Assembly (NCBI GenBank): GCA_029866205.1
Contig: JARWZT010000014.1
Span: 80,332 to 144,331 of the forward strand
Length of the DNA stretch: 64,000 nucleotides
Origin: Rhodoferax sp.
GTDB lineage: Bacteria > Pseudomonadota > Gammaproteobacteria > Burkholderiales > Burkholderiaceae_C
Direction of reading: 5' to 3'
Part shown: piece by piece, positions 27,884 through 37,288 of the stretch
Layout of the letters: each line of letters opens with the position of its first letter
Position numbering within the stretch: position 1 is the stretch's first letter
The notes under the pieces: model-generated
Databases searched by the model: none
Told to the model about the DNA's origin: nothing
What the model saw: the letters and a program-made list of their open reading frames with translations, nothing else
Position numbers and translations under genes: made by a program

Positions 27884-28831
27884 TCAGGCGTCCTCCCGGA
27901 TCTGGCGTCCGGTCAATTTCAAAAACAGGTCTTCCAGGTTGGCTGGGCGGTGCAGGGTGCGCAGCTGGGGATAGGCGTGCAAGGCCAGCACCAGCGCTGC
28001 CGAGTCGCGGGTGTAAAAAAACACCGTCTCGCCGCTCACTTCCACCCGGCTGGCATGCGCGCGCAACGGGCCGTCGGCCAACGCCAGCGCGCCGACGCCA
28101 TACACCTCCACTACATCGGGCTCCAGGTATTGGGCGATCAGATCGCGCGGTTTGCCTTCGGCGATCTTTTTGCCATGGTCCAGCACCAAGAGGCGCGAAC
28201 ACAGGCGCTCGGCCTCGTCCATGAAGTGCGTAGTCAGCAAAATCGACTTGCCTTGCTGCAACAGCAACTGCAGGCGCTCCCACATCAAATGGCGGGCCTG
28301 CGGGTCTAGGCCGGTGGTGGGTTCGTCCAGCAGCAGCAGCTTGGGGTCGTTCACCAACGCGCGCGCCAGGCTCAGGCGCCGCTTCATGCCACCCGAAAGC
28401 TCGCCCGGCTTGGCTTTGGCCTTGCTGGTCAGAGACGCAAATTCCAGCAACGCGGGGATGCGCTTGCGGATCTCGGCGTCTTTCAGGCCGAAATAGCGAC
28501 CATAGACCAGCAGGTTTTCTTCGCAATTGAAGTCCGGGTCCAGGGTGTCAAGCTGCGTCACCACCCCCAACTGGGCCTTGATGGCCAGCGCATCGACTGG
28601 CATTTGCAGCCCCATTGCGGTGATGCTGCCCGCGTCGGGCACGGTCAGCCCCAAGCACATGCGGATGGTGGTGGTCTTACCCGCGCCATTGGGGCCAATC
28701 ACGCCCAGGCATTCGCCGGGAGCAATGTCAAAAGACAGGTCTTGGACGACATTGGTGTCGCCGTAACGCTTGGTCAGGTGTTCTACCTGGAACAGCGGGG
28801 GTGGGGATGAGTGCGAAATCATGTCGGGCAT
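27884..28831 (-). CDS. ABC transporter ATP-binding protein, NodI-like
   Basis: 315-residue ATPase that energises the adjacent permease. Walker [11 protein letters not shown] near residue 50, signature [15 protein letters not shown] near 145, Walker [13 protein letters not shown] near 165 and the switch His in [13 protein letters not shown]. The C-terminal extension of about 80 residues is as in NodI. The start at 28831 (MPDMISHSS) has an alternative at the internal ATG three residues in. Two-gene operon for export of an unknown compound. Confidence 0.9.
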   Translation of the reverse strand: MPDMISHSSPPPLFQVEHLTKRYGDTNVVQDLSFDIAPGECLGVIGPNGAGKTTTIRMCLGLTVPDAGSITAMGLQMPVDALAIKAQLGVVTQLDTLDPDFNCEENLLVYGRYFGLKDAEIRKRIPALLEFASLTSKAKAKPGELSGGMKRRLSLARALVNDPKLLLLDEPTTGLDPQARHLMWERLQLLLQQGKSILLTTHFMDEAERLCSRLLVLDHGKKIAEGKPRDLIAQYLEPDVVEVYGVGALALADGPLRAHASRVEVSGETVFFYTRDSAALVLALHAYPQLRTLHRPANLEDLFLKLTGRQIREDA

Positions 28832-29057
28832 TGTCGGAGAAATTTGTCAAGCCATACTGCCATGACCGGCCAAGCCCGGCGTATTTTTCCCCTCACCGAG
28901 CTGTGCACGGGTTGTCGTTTGCATTCTCAGATATGCAAACGCGTCAAGTCAATGAAGTAGATGGCTTGCGCGCGGCATGCGCACATGCCAAAACTCCCGG
29001 CCACACCGTGTGTTGGTGTAGGAGGGAGTGAGAAATGGGGGTGTCAGAAAGAAATAA

Positions 29058-29075
29058 GCCCCGCCAAAGCGGGGC
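29058..29075 (-). terminator. Terminator downstream of phoX
   Basis: Seven-base perfect GC stem (29058-29064 with 29069-29075) with a four-base loop; read leftward it is followed by TTATTTCTTTC. It sits 29 bases beyond the phoX stop. The preceding 226 bases (28832-29057) showed no gene. Confidence 0.75.
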
Positions 29076-29103
29076 CATCGTAAGCTGCTACCTACCGTTG
29101 GGT

Positions 29104-31071
29104 TCAGGTACCAATCACGCCACCATCGTTTTTAGTGATGATTACCGTGGCAGAGCGTGGCATATTGGTGCCGCCATCTGGCCACGTGCTGCCACCGCTA
29201 CCGCTTTCGCCTGGGTGCTGAATGTTAATGAACAAGGTTTTGCTGTCTGGCGTAAACGTCAAGCCGGTTACCTCACACTGCTTTGGCCCCACCAAGAAGC
29301 GGCGGATTTCTTTGCTTACAGGGTCCGAAGCGAGCATGGAGTTATTGCCCTGGCCGGCGTAGTTACCCGTGTTGGTATGGTTGCCGTCGGTTTGAATCCA
29401 AAGGCGACCGAATTTGTCAAAGCCCAAGCCGTCCGGGCTATTGAAGGTGTTGTCGGCCGTCACGTTGCTAGAGCCCGCTTTCGTGGTTCCTACGTTGGCT
29501 GTCACGGTGGGGTTGCCAGCCAGTACAAAGATATCCCAATCGAATGTCAGAGCGGCGGCGTCACCACCGGTTTCACGCCAGCGGACGATTTGACCGTAGA
29601 TGTTGCTGGTTCGTGGGTTTGCCTCATCCGCAACGGTACGGCCTGAGTTGTTGGTCAACGTTACGTATACCTCGCCGGATGTCGGGTGCACCGTGACCCA
29701 CTCTGGACGGTCCATTTTGGTGGCGCCTAGGGCATCGCCCGCTAAACGCGCGTTGATGAGAACATCTGCTTGATTGGCAAATGTGTAGGTGGTGTAGGTG
29801 CTGGGAATGCTGCTGAGCTTCAACTCAATCCATTCGCCGGTGCCCATGAAGTCACCAGTAGTCGCACCCGTGCCAAACTTGGCAACATAGAGTTTTCCGG
29901 TGTCTAGCAAGTTGGCATTCGCGCGCTGGTTGCCTTCAACATAGGTGCCGGTCGAAACAAATTTGTAGATGTAGTCGTTGGTTTGGTCATCGCCCATGTA
30001 CACCACAACGCGCTTGTCTTTGGTGAACGCATAGGCAGCGTTCTCATGCTTGAAGCGACCCAATGCGGTGCGTTTTTTCGGCTTGGAGCTGGCATCGAAG
30101 GGGTCAATTTCAACGATCCATCCGTGGCGGTTGGATTCGTTGGCTTCTTTTTTGTAGTCGAAGCGATCAAGCTGCGTTTCCCACGCATAGCCTGACGTTC
30201 CTGCGGTAATGCCGTAGCGCTTCATGGACACAGTGCGGCCATCGGTGGCCGTGTCTACGGTGGTGCCAAAGTTGTTGTTGAAGTTTTCTTCGCACGTCAG
30301 GTAGGTGCCCCAGGGCGTGAAACCATTGCCGCAGTTGTTAAAGGTGCCAAGCACTTCGGTGCCTGTGGTGTCTGCGCTGGTTTTGAGCAAAGCATCGCCT
30401 GCGGCGGGGCCGGTCAGTTGCATGGGCGTGGCCGCGGTGATGCGACGGTTGTAGGCGGAGTCCTTAACCACGTCCCATTTGTTGCTGGTTTTCTTGATGT
30501 GAATGACCGAGCAGCCCCATGAATTGATGGCTTTGTTAACGCGCTCCAGCGTGTTCGCTGGGGCTGGCGTTGGGCCAAACAGGGTAAGGTAGTCTGTAAA
30601 TGTTGGAGACAGCGTCGTGTTGTATTCGTGGTTCATGACCAACAGACCTTCGCTGCTGGATGTGCCGTCAATTGCGAAAAAGTGGATGCCGTCATGGTTA
30701 TCACCCACTTGGCGCGCCTGATCCGCCGCTGTTTCGCTGCCAGTGCCACTCCAAGTAGAGCCCGCACCTGTAGAGAACAAAGGAGTGCCCCAAGGCACAA
30801 AGGTCGTGGCGGTATAGCCTTCGGCCACGGTCACCGTGTCAAGAGTGTTGGCTGCAACGGCTTTGAAACCAAGCAATGACGTGGCGGGTGTGTCGCTGCT
30901 GCCGCCGCCGCATGCAGCAAGCGGGCCTGCCAAGAAGGCTGCAACCGCTGCACCGCTGCCAAACTTGAGGAAACCGCGCCGATCTACCGCGCGTTTTACA
31001 ACGGCTTGGAAGTGCTCGTTTTGCGAGGTGTTGGTGGGCAAGTCTTCGCTGTCGATCGACTGTATTTTCAT
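29104..31071 (-). CDS. phoX: PhoX-family alkaline phosphatase, Tat-exported
   Basis: 655-residue PhoX/DUF839 protein: Ca/Fe-dependent phosphomonoesterase that releases phosphate from organic esters outside the cytoplasm. The twin-arginine signal DRRGFLKFGSGAAVAAFLAG has Arg31-Arg32 and ends in PLAAC, so Cys54 may be lipidated and anchor the enzyme. NHEYN, TCEENFNN and YMGDD are PhoX metal-binding stretches. I use ATG 31071 (MKIQSIDSED), with TTGGAGC eight bases upstream; the frame to 31110 is less likely. No convincing Pho box was seen. Monocistronic with its own terminator. Confidence 0.88.
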   Translation of the reverse strand: MKIQSIDSEDLPTNTSQNEHFQAVVKRAVDRRGFLKFGSGAAVAAFLAGPLAACGGGSSDTPATSLLGFKAVAANTLDTVTVAEGYTATTFVPWGTPLFSTGAGSTWSGTGSETAADQARQVGDNHDGIHFFAIDGTSSSEGLLVMNHEYNTTLSPTFTDYLTLFGPTPAPANTLERVNKAINSWGCSVIHIKKTSNKWDVVKDSAYNRRITAATPMQLTGPAAGDALLKTSADTTGTEVLGTFNNCGNGFTPWGTYLTCEENFNNNFGTTVDTATDGRTVSMKRYGITAGTSGYAWETQLDRFDYKKEANESNRHGWIVEIDPFDASSKPKKRTALGRFKHENAAYAFTKDKRVVVYMGDDQTNDYIYKFVSTGTYVEGNQRANANLLDTGKLYVAKFGTGATTGDFMGTGEWIELKLSSIPSTYTTYTFANQADVLINARLAGDALGATKMDRPEWVTVHPTSGEVYVTLTNNSGRTVADEANPRTSNIYGQIVRWRETGGDAAALTFDWDIFVLAGNPTVTANVGTTKAGSSNVTADNTFNSPDGLGFDKFGRLWIQTDGNHTNTGNYAGQGNNSMLASDPVSKEIRRFLVGPKQCEVTGLTFTPDSKTLFINIQHPGESGSGGSTWPDGGTNMPRSATVIITKNDGGVIGT

Positions 31072-31192
31072 TGCGTAAGCTCCAAGAATTAGATGTTTAG
31101 GGAGCTTCATGTTCGCTTGAAAATATGAAGAAGTCGTGACATAGCGGAACTGTCAAAACACCGGAGAACCGACAAGCGTAAGGGGCAAGGTC

Positions 31193-32698
31193 CTACTGAA
31201 ACGCCACCTCCGCAAAGCTGCGCAACTTGCGGCTGTGCAACTGGTCCAGCCCGCGCGCGCGCAGCAGCTCGACGGCGCGCATACCGATGCGCAGGTGCTG
31301 GTCGACGCGTTCACGGTAGAAGTGATTGGCCATGCCCGGGAGCTTGATTTCACCGTGCAAGGGCTTGTCGCTGACGCACAAAAGCGTGCCGTAGGGCACC
31401 CGAAAGCGAAAACCATTGGCGGCGATGGTGGCGCTTTCCATGTCCAAGGCCACGGCGCGGCTCTGGCTGAAGCGGCGTTGGGGCTGGTTGTTGGGCAGCA
31501 GTTCCCAGTTACGGTTATCGGTACTTGCCACGGTACCGGTGCGCAAAATACTTTTGAGCGCGCCACCTTTGAGGCCGGTCACGTCGGCCACCGCCTGTTC
31601 GAGTGCCACTTGGACTTCGGCCAAGGCGGGAATGGGCACCCACAGCGGCAGCTCTTCGTCCAGTACATGGTCTTCGCGCACATAGCCATGGGCCAGCACA
31701 TAGTCCCCCAGCTGCTGCGTGTTGCGCAGGCCGGCACAGTGGCCCACCATGATCCAGGCATGGGGGCGCAGTACGGCTATGTGGTCGGTGATGTTTTTGG
31801 CATTGGCCGGTCCCACGCCGATGTTGACCATGGAGATTCCGCTGCGATCGGCGCGCACCAGGTGGTAGCCGGGCATTTGCGGTAGCCGGGGAGGGCTGCT
31901 GCCTTGGCTTGCGGGCGGCACGCCGAGGGTGGTGGCGCGGTGGGTGATCAGGTTTCCCGGTTCAACAAAAGCCACATATTCGCTGGCCGGATCTGCCATC
32001 GCCGCGCGTCCCAGAGCGATGAACTCGTCGATGTAGAACTGGTAGTTGGTGAACAGCACAAAGTTCTGAAAGTGCTCCGGCAGCGTGCCCGTGTAATGGC
32101 GCAGGCGGTGCAGCGAGTAGTCCACCCGCGGTGCGGTGAACAGCGACAGCGGCTGGGGCTCGCCTGCGCGAGGCTCATAGGTGCCGTTGGCGATGCCATC
32201 GTCCATGGCGGCCAGGTCCGGCAGGTCGAACACGTCACGCATACGCGTGCGCCGTGCGGCGTCCATTTCGCCTTCGATGTGGTCGTGTTCAGCAAATGAA
32301 AAGTGCACGGGGATGGGCTGGGTGCTGGTGCCGACCTCAAGCTCCACTCCGTGGTTTTGCAGCAGCAACTGGAATTGTTTGCGGTAGTAACTGTGAAACA
32401 GGTCGGGGCGCGTCAGTGTGGTCTCAAAGCGCCCTGGACCCTCCACAAAACCATAGCTCAAACCTGCGCCCTCGGCGCCGCCCTTGCGTGCCACGGTTTC
32501 GGTCTGCAGACGCACCAGCGGGTAGCAGGCACGCACGTGTGCGGCCGGCTCGACGCCAGCCACAAAGCCGTGCATGGCCTGGCGCAAATGGGCGATGCTG
32601 CTCTCGTAAATTCGCATGACCTGCGCCAACGCCGCATCGGCATCGGTGAAGCGCATAGGCGCGATGAAAGGCGGGAAAAGGGGGGGTGAAAGCGACAT
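31193..32698 (-). CDS. amn: AMP nucleosidase
   Basis: Hydrolyses AMP to adenine and ribose 5-phosphate, tuning purine pools; cytoplasmic. 501 residues: N-terminal AMP nucleosidase regulatory domain (PLVRLQTETVARKG, YYRKQFQLLLQNHGVELEVG) and C-terminal purine-nucleoside-phosphorylase-like domain (NIGVGPANAKNITDHIAVLRPHAWIMVGHCAGLR and VALDMESATIAANGFRFRVPYGTLLCVSDKP). I start at ATG 32698 (MSLSPPLFP); the longer frame to 32737 has no ribosome site. Divergent from the aromatic operon to its right. Confidence 0.94.
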   Translation of the reverse strand: MSLSPPLFPPFIAPMRFTDADAALAQVMRIYESSIAHLRQAMHGFVAGVEPAAHVRACYPLVRLQTETVARKGGAEGAGLSYGFVEGPGRFETTLTRPDLFHSYYRKQFQLLLQNHGVELEVGTSTQPIPVHFSFAEHDHIEGEMDAARRTRMRDVFDLPDLAAMDDGIANGTYEPRAGEPQPLSLFTAPRVDYSLHRLRHYTGTLPEHFQNFVLFTNYQFYIDEFIALGRAAMADPASEYVAFVEPGNLITHRATTLGVPPASQGSSPPRLPQMPGYHLVRADRSGISMVNIGVGPANAKNITDHIAVLRPHAWIMVGHCAGLRNTQQLGDYVLAHGYVREDHVLDEELPLWVPIPALAEVQVALEQAVADVTGLKGGALKSILRTGTVASTDNRNWELLPNNQPQRRFSQSRAVALDMESATIAANGFRFRVPYGTLLCVSDKPLHGEIKLPGMANHFYRERVDQHLRIGMRAVELLRARGLDQLHSRKLRSFAEVAFQ

Positions 32699-32812
32699 GG
32701 TCCCATTGTGCCTTGGCTGTTTGACAAGGGAAAACACTTAGAAGAAAGGGCGAAAACGGGCTTCTTTTAATTATTTTTTATAACCATAATTCGCCCCAGA
32801 AAGCGTCCAACT
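32699..32812. promoter_or_regulatory. Divergent promoter region of amn and the hydroxycinnamate operon, with a palindrome
   Basis: 114 bases between divergent genes. An AT-rich inverted repeat AATTAT-N11-ATAATT at 32769-32791 lies 22 bases before the crotonase ATG. Its size and AT content suit a MarR-family operator, and a MarR gene closes the operon. A TTGACA occurs at 32721-32726 but has no -10 partner at the right distance. Operator assignment is inference. Confidence 0.4.
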
Positions 32813-33595
32813 ATGAGCCAAAACAGCCTCCATTTCGAATTGCACGGTGCCCAACAAGAAGTTGCCATCGTCCGCCTGACCCGCGAATCCAAGCGCAACG
32901 CCCTGAACGACGGCCTTATCCTGGGCTTGCGCGACTTGTTCCAGAACATGCCGGCGAGCGTGCGCGCCGCCGTGATCGACGGCCAGGGCGCCCATTTTTG
33001 CGCCGGACTGGACCTGAGCGAACTGTCCGAGCGTGATGCAGGGCAAGGTCTTCACCATTCGCGCATGTGGCATGCGGCGCTGGAGTGCGTGCAGTACGGC
33101 CCGGTGCCGGTAGTGGCCGCTCTGCATGGCGCGGTGGTGGGTGGTGGCTTGGAACTGGCAAGCGCTTGCCATATTCGGGTCGCCGACGAGAGCACGTTTT
33201 ACGCACTGCCTGAGGGTTCACGCGGTATTTTTGTGGGCGGCGGCGGCTCGGTGCGTATCCCACGCCTGATTGGTGCGGCGCGCATGGCCGACATGATGCT
33301 CACCGGGCGGGTGATCGGCGCGGCCGAAGGCGAGCGCATCGGCTTGGCGCAATATTTGGTGCCGGCAGGGCAGGCATTTGGCAAGGCCTTGGAGCTGGCT
33401 TTGCGAATTGCCCAAAATGCGCCGCTGACCAACTACGCGCTCACCCACGTGTTGCCGCGGATTGCGGAACAGCCGGCTGACCAGGGTTTCATGACCGAAG
33501 CCATGATGGCCGCGATTGCCCAAAGTGCGCCCGAAGCCAAAGAGCGGGTCCGCGCATTTCTGGAAGGCCGGGCTGACAAAGTCAAACAAGCCTGA
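32813..33595 (+). CDS. Crotonase-family enoyl-CoA hydratase, hydroxycinnamoyl-CoA type
   Basis: 260-residue crotonase. Oxyanion-hole segments (HFCAGLDLSEL and HGAVVGGGLELASACHI) and both candidate catalytic Glu residues (GGGLELA and LPEGSRGIF) are present. As the first gene of an operon with a feruloyl-CoA-synthase-type ligase, thiolase and thioesterase, it most likely hydrates the side-chain double bond of a cinnamoyl-CoA. A hydratase-lyase producing an aromatic aldehyde is the alternative, but no aldehyde dehydrogenase follows and a thiolase does, which favours simple hydration. Confidence 0.85.
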   Translation: MSQNSLHFELHGAQQEVAIVRLTRESKRNALNDGLILGLRDLFQNMPASVRAAVIDGQGAHFCAGLDLSELSERDAGQGLHHSRMWHAALECVQYGPVPVVAALHGAVVGGGLELASACHIRVADESTFYALPEGSRGIFVGGGGSVRIPRLIGAARMADMMLTGRVIGAAEGERIGLAQYLVPAGQAFGKALELALRIAQNAPLTNYALTHVLPRIAEQPADQGFMTEAMMAAIAQSAPEAKERVRAFLEGRADKVKQA

Positions 33596-33645
33596 ACGCG
33601 CCACCAAAAAAATCAAGAGTCGCGCCACCCGATGGAGACACCTGC

Positions 33646-35499
33646 ATGACGAGCCCCAAGTTTCGACCCCTGCACTTTGGCGTGACCGAGGTTGCCCTGC
33701 GCGATGGTGCCCCCGGCGTACGCTATGTGTCGGCACCCCAGCCCTTGGACCCCCACCCTGAGCGCATGAGTGACCGCATGCTGCACTGGGTGCAGGCTGC
33801 GCCCGAGCGTGTTTTCATGGCGCGGCGTGAGCACCTGTCCGGCGGTGCCACGGGGGAATGGCAGGCTTTGACCTACGCCCAGGCCTGGGCGCAGGCGTGC
33901 TGCATCGCACAAGGGCTGATAGACCGCGGACTCAGCGCTGACCGACCGGTGGTGATCTTGTCCGAGAACAGTCTGGAGCATGCGCTGCTGTCGCTCGGCT
34001 GCATGGTGGCTGGCGTGCCTTTTGTGCCTACGTCGCCGGCGTATTCGCTGGTGAGCCAAGACTTTGAAAAACTGCGCCATGTGCTTAAAACCGTAACACC
34101 GGGCCTGGTGTTTGCGACCGATCCCGAGCGCTATGGAAAAGCCATTCTGGCGACGGTGGACACCGGTACCGAAGTGCTGCTGGCGCGCGGTGCCTTGGCA
34201 GGCCGACCCAGCACCGCCTTTGCGGCACTGGTCCAGACACCTGCCACCGCAGCGGTAGACGCGGCTCGCCAAGCCACCGGCCTTGATACGGTGGTGAAGT
34301 TTCTGTTTACCAGTGGCTCAACCAAGCTGCCCAAGGCGGTCACTAACACCCAGCGCATGTGGTGTGCCAATCAACAACAAATGCTGCAGTCCATGCCGGT
34401 GTTGGGCAGCGAGCCGCCGGTGCTGGTGGATTGGCTGCCTTGGAACCACACGTTTGGCGGCAACCACAACTTTGGCATGGTGATTTACAACGGCGGCACT
34501 TTGTATATCGACGATGGCAAGCCCACGCCCGCCTTGGTGGGCGAGACACTGCGCAATTTGCGTGAGATTGCGCCCACGGTGTATTTCAATGTGCCCACCG
34601 GTTTCGAGGCCATCGCGCACGCCATGCACACGGACGATGTGCTTCGCAAAAACCTGCTCTCCCGCGTGAAGATGTTTTTCTATGCCGGAGCCGCACTGGC
34701 GCAACCGGTGTGGGACAGCCTGTATGCCTCGCAAGAACGCGAAGTAGGCGAACGCATCGTCATGACCACCGGTCTGGGTATGACCGAGTCTGGCCCATTT
34801 GCCTTGTTTGTGACCCATCCGCACGCACGCGCTGGCGATCTGGGCGTGCCCACCCCCGGTATGGAAATCAAGCTGGTGGAGATGGGTGGCAAAACTGAGG
34901 TGCGCTACCGGGGGCCCAATATCACCCCCGGCTACTGGCGTGATGCCGCTGAGACCGCCGCTAATTTTGACGACGAAGGCTTTTTTTGTTCAGGTGATGC
35001 CGTGGTGTGGATCGACGAGGCCAACCCGCACCTGGGTCTGAAGTTTGACGGGCGCATTGCCGAAGACTTCAAACTTGCCACGGGCACCTTCGTCAGTGTC
35101 GGGCCCCTGCGGGGCAAGATCATCGCCGCTGCAGCCCCGTATGTGCAAGACGTGGTGCTTACCGGCATCAACCTGAAAGAGGTGGGTGCCATGGTGTTCC
35201 CGACCCAGGCCGTGCGTGCGCTCAGCGGCTTGGATGCCAGCGCCCCGATGGCCCAGGTGCTCGAGGCGCCCGCTGTTGTGGACTACTTTCAGGGGCTGGT
35301 CAACCGACTGGCCCTGAGCGCAACCGGCAGCGCAGGGCGCATTGCCCGCCTGTGCCTGCTGGCGGAGCCGCCTGCGCTGGACCGCGGTGAGGTGACCGAC
35401 AAGGGCTCCATCAACCAGCGCGCCGTGCTGTTGCACCGCGACGCGACGGTCCAGGCGCTGCATGCCGATGCCTTGCCCCATATTTTCAAACCCCAATAA
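33646..35499 (+). CDS. fcs: Feruloyl-CoA synthase-type acyl-CoA ligase
   Basis: 617-residue AMP-forming ligase of the ANL superfamily that would activate ferulate, coumarate or a related arylpropanoid to its CoA thioester. The P-loop-like FLFTSGSTKLPKAV near residue 224, MTTGLGMTESGPF near 370 and the GDAVVWID hinge region are visible. The long form with LDWLPWNHTFGGNHNFG is characteristic of bacterial feruloyl-CoA synthases. ATG 33646 follows the crotonase by 50 bases, and the thiolase follows 17 bases after the stop. Exact substrate is inferred. Confidence 0.87.
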   Translation: MTSPKFRPLHFGVTEVALRDGAPGVRYVSAPQPLDPHPERMSDRMLHWVQAAPERVFMARREHLSGGATGEWQALTYAQAWAQACCIAQGLIDRGLSADRPVVILSENSLEHALLSLGCMVAGVPFVPTSPAYSLVSQDFEKLRHVLKTVTPGLVFATDPERYGKAILATVDTGTEVLLARGALAGRPSTAFAALVQTPATAAVDAARQATGLDTVVKFLFTSGSTKLPKAVTNTQRMWCANQQQMLQSMPVLGSEPPVLVDWLPWNHTFGGNHNFGMVIYNGGTLYIDDGKPTPALVGETLRNLREIAPTVYFNVPTGFEAIAHAMHTDDVLRKNLLSRVKMFFYAGAALAQPVWDSLYASQEREVGERIVMTTGLGMTESGPFALFVTHPHARAGDLGVPTPGMEIKLVEMGGKTEVRYRGPNITPGYWRDAAETAANFDDEGFFCSGDAVVWIDEANPHLGLKFDGRIAEDFKLATGTFVSVGPLRGKIIAAAAPYVQDVVLTGINLKEVGAMVFPTQAVRALSGLDASAPMAQVLEAPAVVDYFQGLVNRLALSATGSAGRIARLCLLAEPPALDRGEVTDKGSINQRAVLLHRDATVQALHADALPHIFKPQ

Positions 35500-35516
35500 C
35501 TTGCAGGAATTCCAGC

Positions 35517-36767
35517 ATGGCCACCCCCGGACTATTTTCTTCGTTTGATGACATCTGGATGCTCGATGGTGTGCGCACGCCCATGGTCGACTACTGTGGT
35601 GCCCTGGGCCATATTTCGCCGACCGATCTGGGCATCAAGGTGGCGCGTGCGGTGCTGGAGCGCGCAGGCGTGCCGGGGACCGACATCGGATCGGTGATTG
35701 CCGGCAATATGGCACCGGGTGACTTTGAGCAATTCATGTTGCCGCGCCATATTGGCCTGTACGGCGGTGTACCCGTTGAGGTGCCGGCATTGATGGCGCA
35801 GCGGATTTGCGGGACCGGATTTGAGCTGTTTCGCCAGGCGGGCGAGCAAATCCAAAGCGGTGCATGCGACGCCGCGCTGGTGGTTGGTGCCGAGAGCATG
35901 ACGCGCAATCCGATTGCAGCCTTTGAGCATCGCACCGGTTTCAAGCTGGGCGCTTCGGTGGGCTTCAAGGACTTCATGTGGGAGGCGCTCAACGATTCGG
36001 CCGCTGGCATCAACATGATCCAGACCGCCGAGAACCTGGCCAAAAAATACGGTATCACCCGCCCGGAGGTGGATGAATTTGCCTCGCAGTCTTTTGCCAA
36101 AGCGGTGGCCGCACAGCAATCGGGTTTTCATGCAGGCGAAATCGTGCCGGTGATTTCTGAAAAGTTTGAGCTGCACGGTTACCACACGCGCGGTATTCGG
36201 CTGCAAGGAAAAACCACCGAGGTGGCGCAAGACACCCATGCCCGTATTTCTCCGGTGGAGGTGCTGGCCAAATTGCGTGCCGTGCATGAAGGTGGTGTGC
36301 AGACCGGCGGCAACAGCGCGGCCCTGGTGGATGCAGCGGCAGCGGCCGTGGTGGCTTCGGGTGCCTACGCCCGGGCCCACCACAAGAACCCGCTGGCTCG
36401 TGTGGTGGCGTCGGCCATCGTCGGTGTGCCGCCCGAGATCATGGGCATTGGCCCGGCGCCGGCAATTCGGCTGCTGCTTTCGCGTACGGGCATGGCGCTG
36501 GACCAGATCGCCCGCTTTGAGATCAATGAAGCCCAGGGCGCGCAAACGCTTGCCGTGGCGCGGGATCTGGATTTGGACGTTGCCAAGCTCAACGTCAACG
36601 GTGGCGCCATTGCCTTGGGCCATCCCTTGGCCGCGACCGGGGTGCGCCTGACCCTGACTTTGGCACGTGAACTGCGCGCCAGTGGTCAGCGCTGGGGTAT
36701 CGCGTCCGCCTGTATTGGCGGCGGACAGGGGATTGCCTTGCTTCTGGAAAACCCGCTGGCGGCCTGA
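35517..36767 (+). CDS. Thiolase (acetyl-CoA acyltransferase)
   Basis: 416-residue thiolase with the nucleophile Cys in QRICGTGFEL near residue 98, the NGGAIALGHPLAATG His motif near 365 and the second Cys in SACIGGGQG near 400. In this operon it would cleave a 3-keto-3-arylpropionyl-CoA to an aroyl-CoA and acetyl-CoA, which is the step that distinguishes the CoA-dependent beta-oxidative route from the aldehyde route. The N-terminal FSSFDDIWMLDGVRTP extension is typical of this subgroup. Ribosome site GGAATT precedes the start. Confidence 0.88.
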   Translation: MATPGLFSSFDDIWMLDGVRTPMVDYCGALGHISPTDLGIKVARAVLERAGVPGTDIGSVIAGNMAPGDFEQFMLPRHIGLYGGVPVEVPALMAQRICGTGFELFRQAGEQIQSGACDAALVVGAESMTRNPIAAFEHRTGFKLGASVGFKDFMWEALNDSAAGINMIQTAENLAKKYGITRPEVDEFASQSFAKAVAAQQSGFHAGEIVPVISEKFELHGYHTRGIRLQGKTTEVAQDTHARISPVEVLAKLRAVHEGGVQTGGNSAALVDAAAAAVVASGAYARAHHKNPLARVVASAIVGVPPEIMGIGPAPAIRLLLSRTGMALDQIARFEINEAQGAQTLAVARDLDLDVAKLNVNGGAIALGHPLAATGVRLTLTLARELRASGQRWGIASACIGGGQGIALLLENPLAA

Positions 36768-36820
36768 GCCGCCCTGGCGTTCAATGGCCCCGTAACTCCT
36801 TGTTGTCCTGACACCTCCCC

Positions 36821-37240
36821 ATGAGCAAAACTGTCATCTTTGAAGTGCCCGTCATGTTTGGCGACTGCGATCCTGCAGGCATCGTGTTTTTTCCGAATTT
36901 TTCCAAATGGATGGATGCTTCGTCGTTGCACTTTTTTGTGCAGTGCGGCGTGTTGCCCTGGCGCGAACTGGTCAAGACCACGGGCATCATCGGCACGCCG
37001 CTGCTGGAAATCCACACCAAATTCCTGCGCCCGGCCACCTACGGCGAAACCCTTCAGATTCACACCAGCGTGCAAGAGTGGCGGAGCAAGACCTTTACCC
37101 ACAAGCATCTGGTCATGCGCGGCGAAGACTTGCTGTGCGAAGGGACCGAGACACGCGCCTTTTGCGTGCGTCCGCCGGACACGCCCGACCGCATCAAAGC
37201 CATTGCCGTGCCCGAAGACATCAAGGCGCTGTGCGGCTGA
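36821..37240 (+). CDS. 4-hydroxybenzoyl-CoA thioesterase
   Basis: 139-residue hot-dog-fold thioesterase. FGDCDPAGIVFFPNFSKWMD places Asp17 at exactly the position of the nucleophile in the Pseudomonas 4-hydroxybenzoyl-CoA thioesterase, and LPWRELV, GTPLLE and QEWRSKTF also follow that enzyme. It would free 4-hydroxybenzoate (or vanillate) from the thiolase product. It lies between the thiolase and the importer genes. Assignment to the Asp-type 4HBT group is fairly firm; the preferred aroyl-CoA is not. Confidence 0.87.
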   Translation: MSKTVIFEVPVMFGDCDPAGIVFFPNFSKWMDASSLHFFVQCGVLPWRELVKTTGIIGTPLLEIHTKFLRPATYGETLQIHTSVQEWRSKTFTHKHLVMRGEDLLCEGTETRAFCVRPPDTPDRIKAIAVPEDIKALCG

Positions 37241-37288
37241 TTCCCTGTTCCATCACCCTGTAAAAACCAACTATTTAGGAGACTGACC

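Noticed and set aside
27055..28831. Nodulation gene pair nodIJ
   Set aside because: The proteins belong to the family, but such pairs are widespread in betaproteobacteria and there are no nod genes here, so a symbiotic role is not supported.
31072..31192. Pho box upstream of phoX
   Set aside because: CTGTCA-like fragments occur, but no pair with the proper 11-base spacing could be placed.
32813..33595. Naming the crotonase feruloyl-CoA hydratase/lyase (Ech)
   Set aside because: No aromatic aldehyde dehydrogenase is in the operon while a thiolase and an aroyl-CoA thioesterase are, so plain hydratase is favoured.
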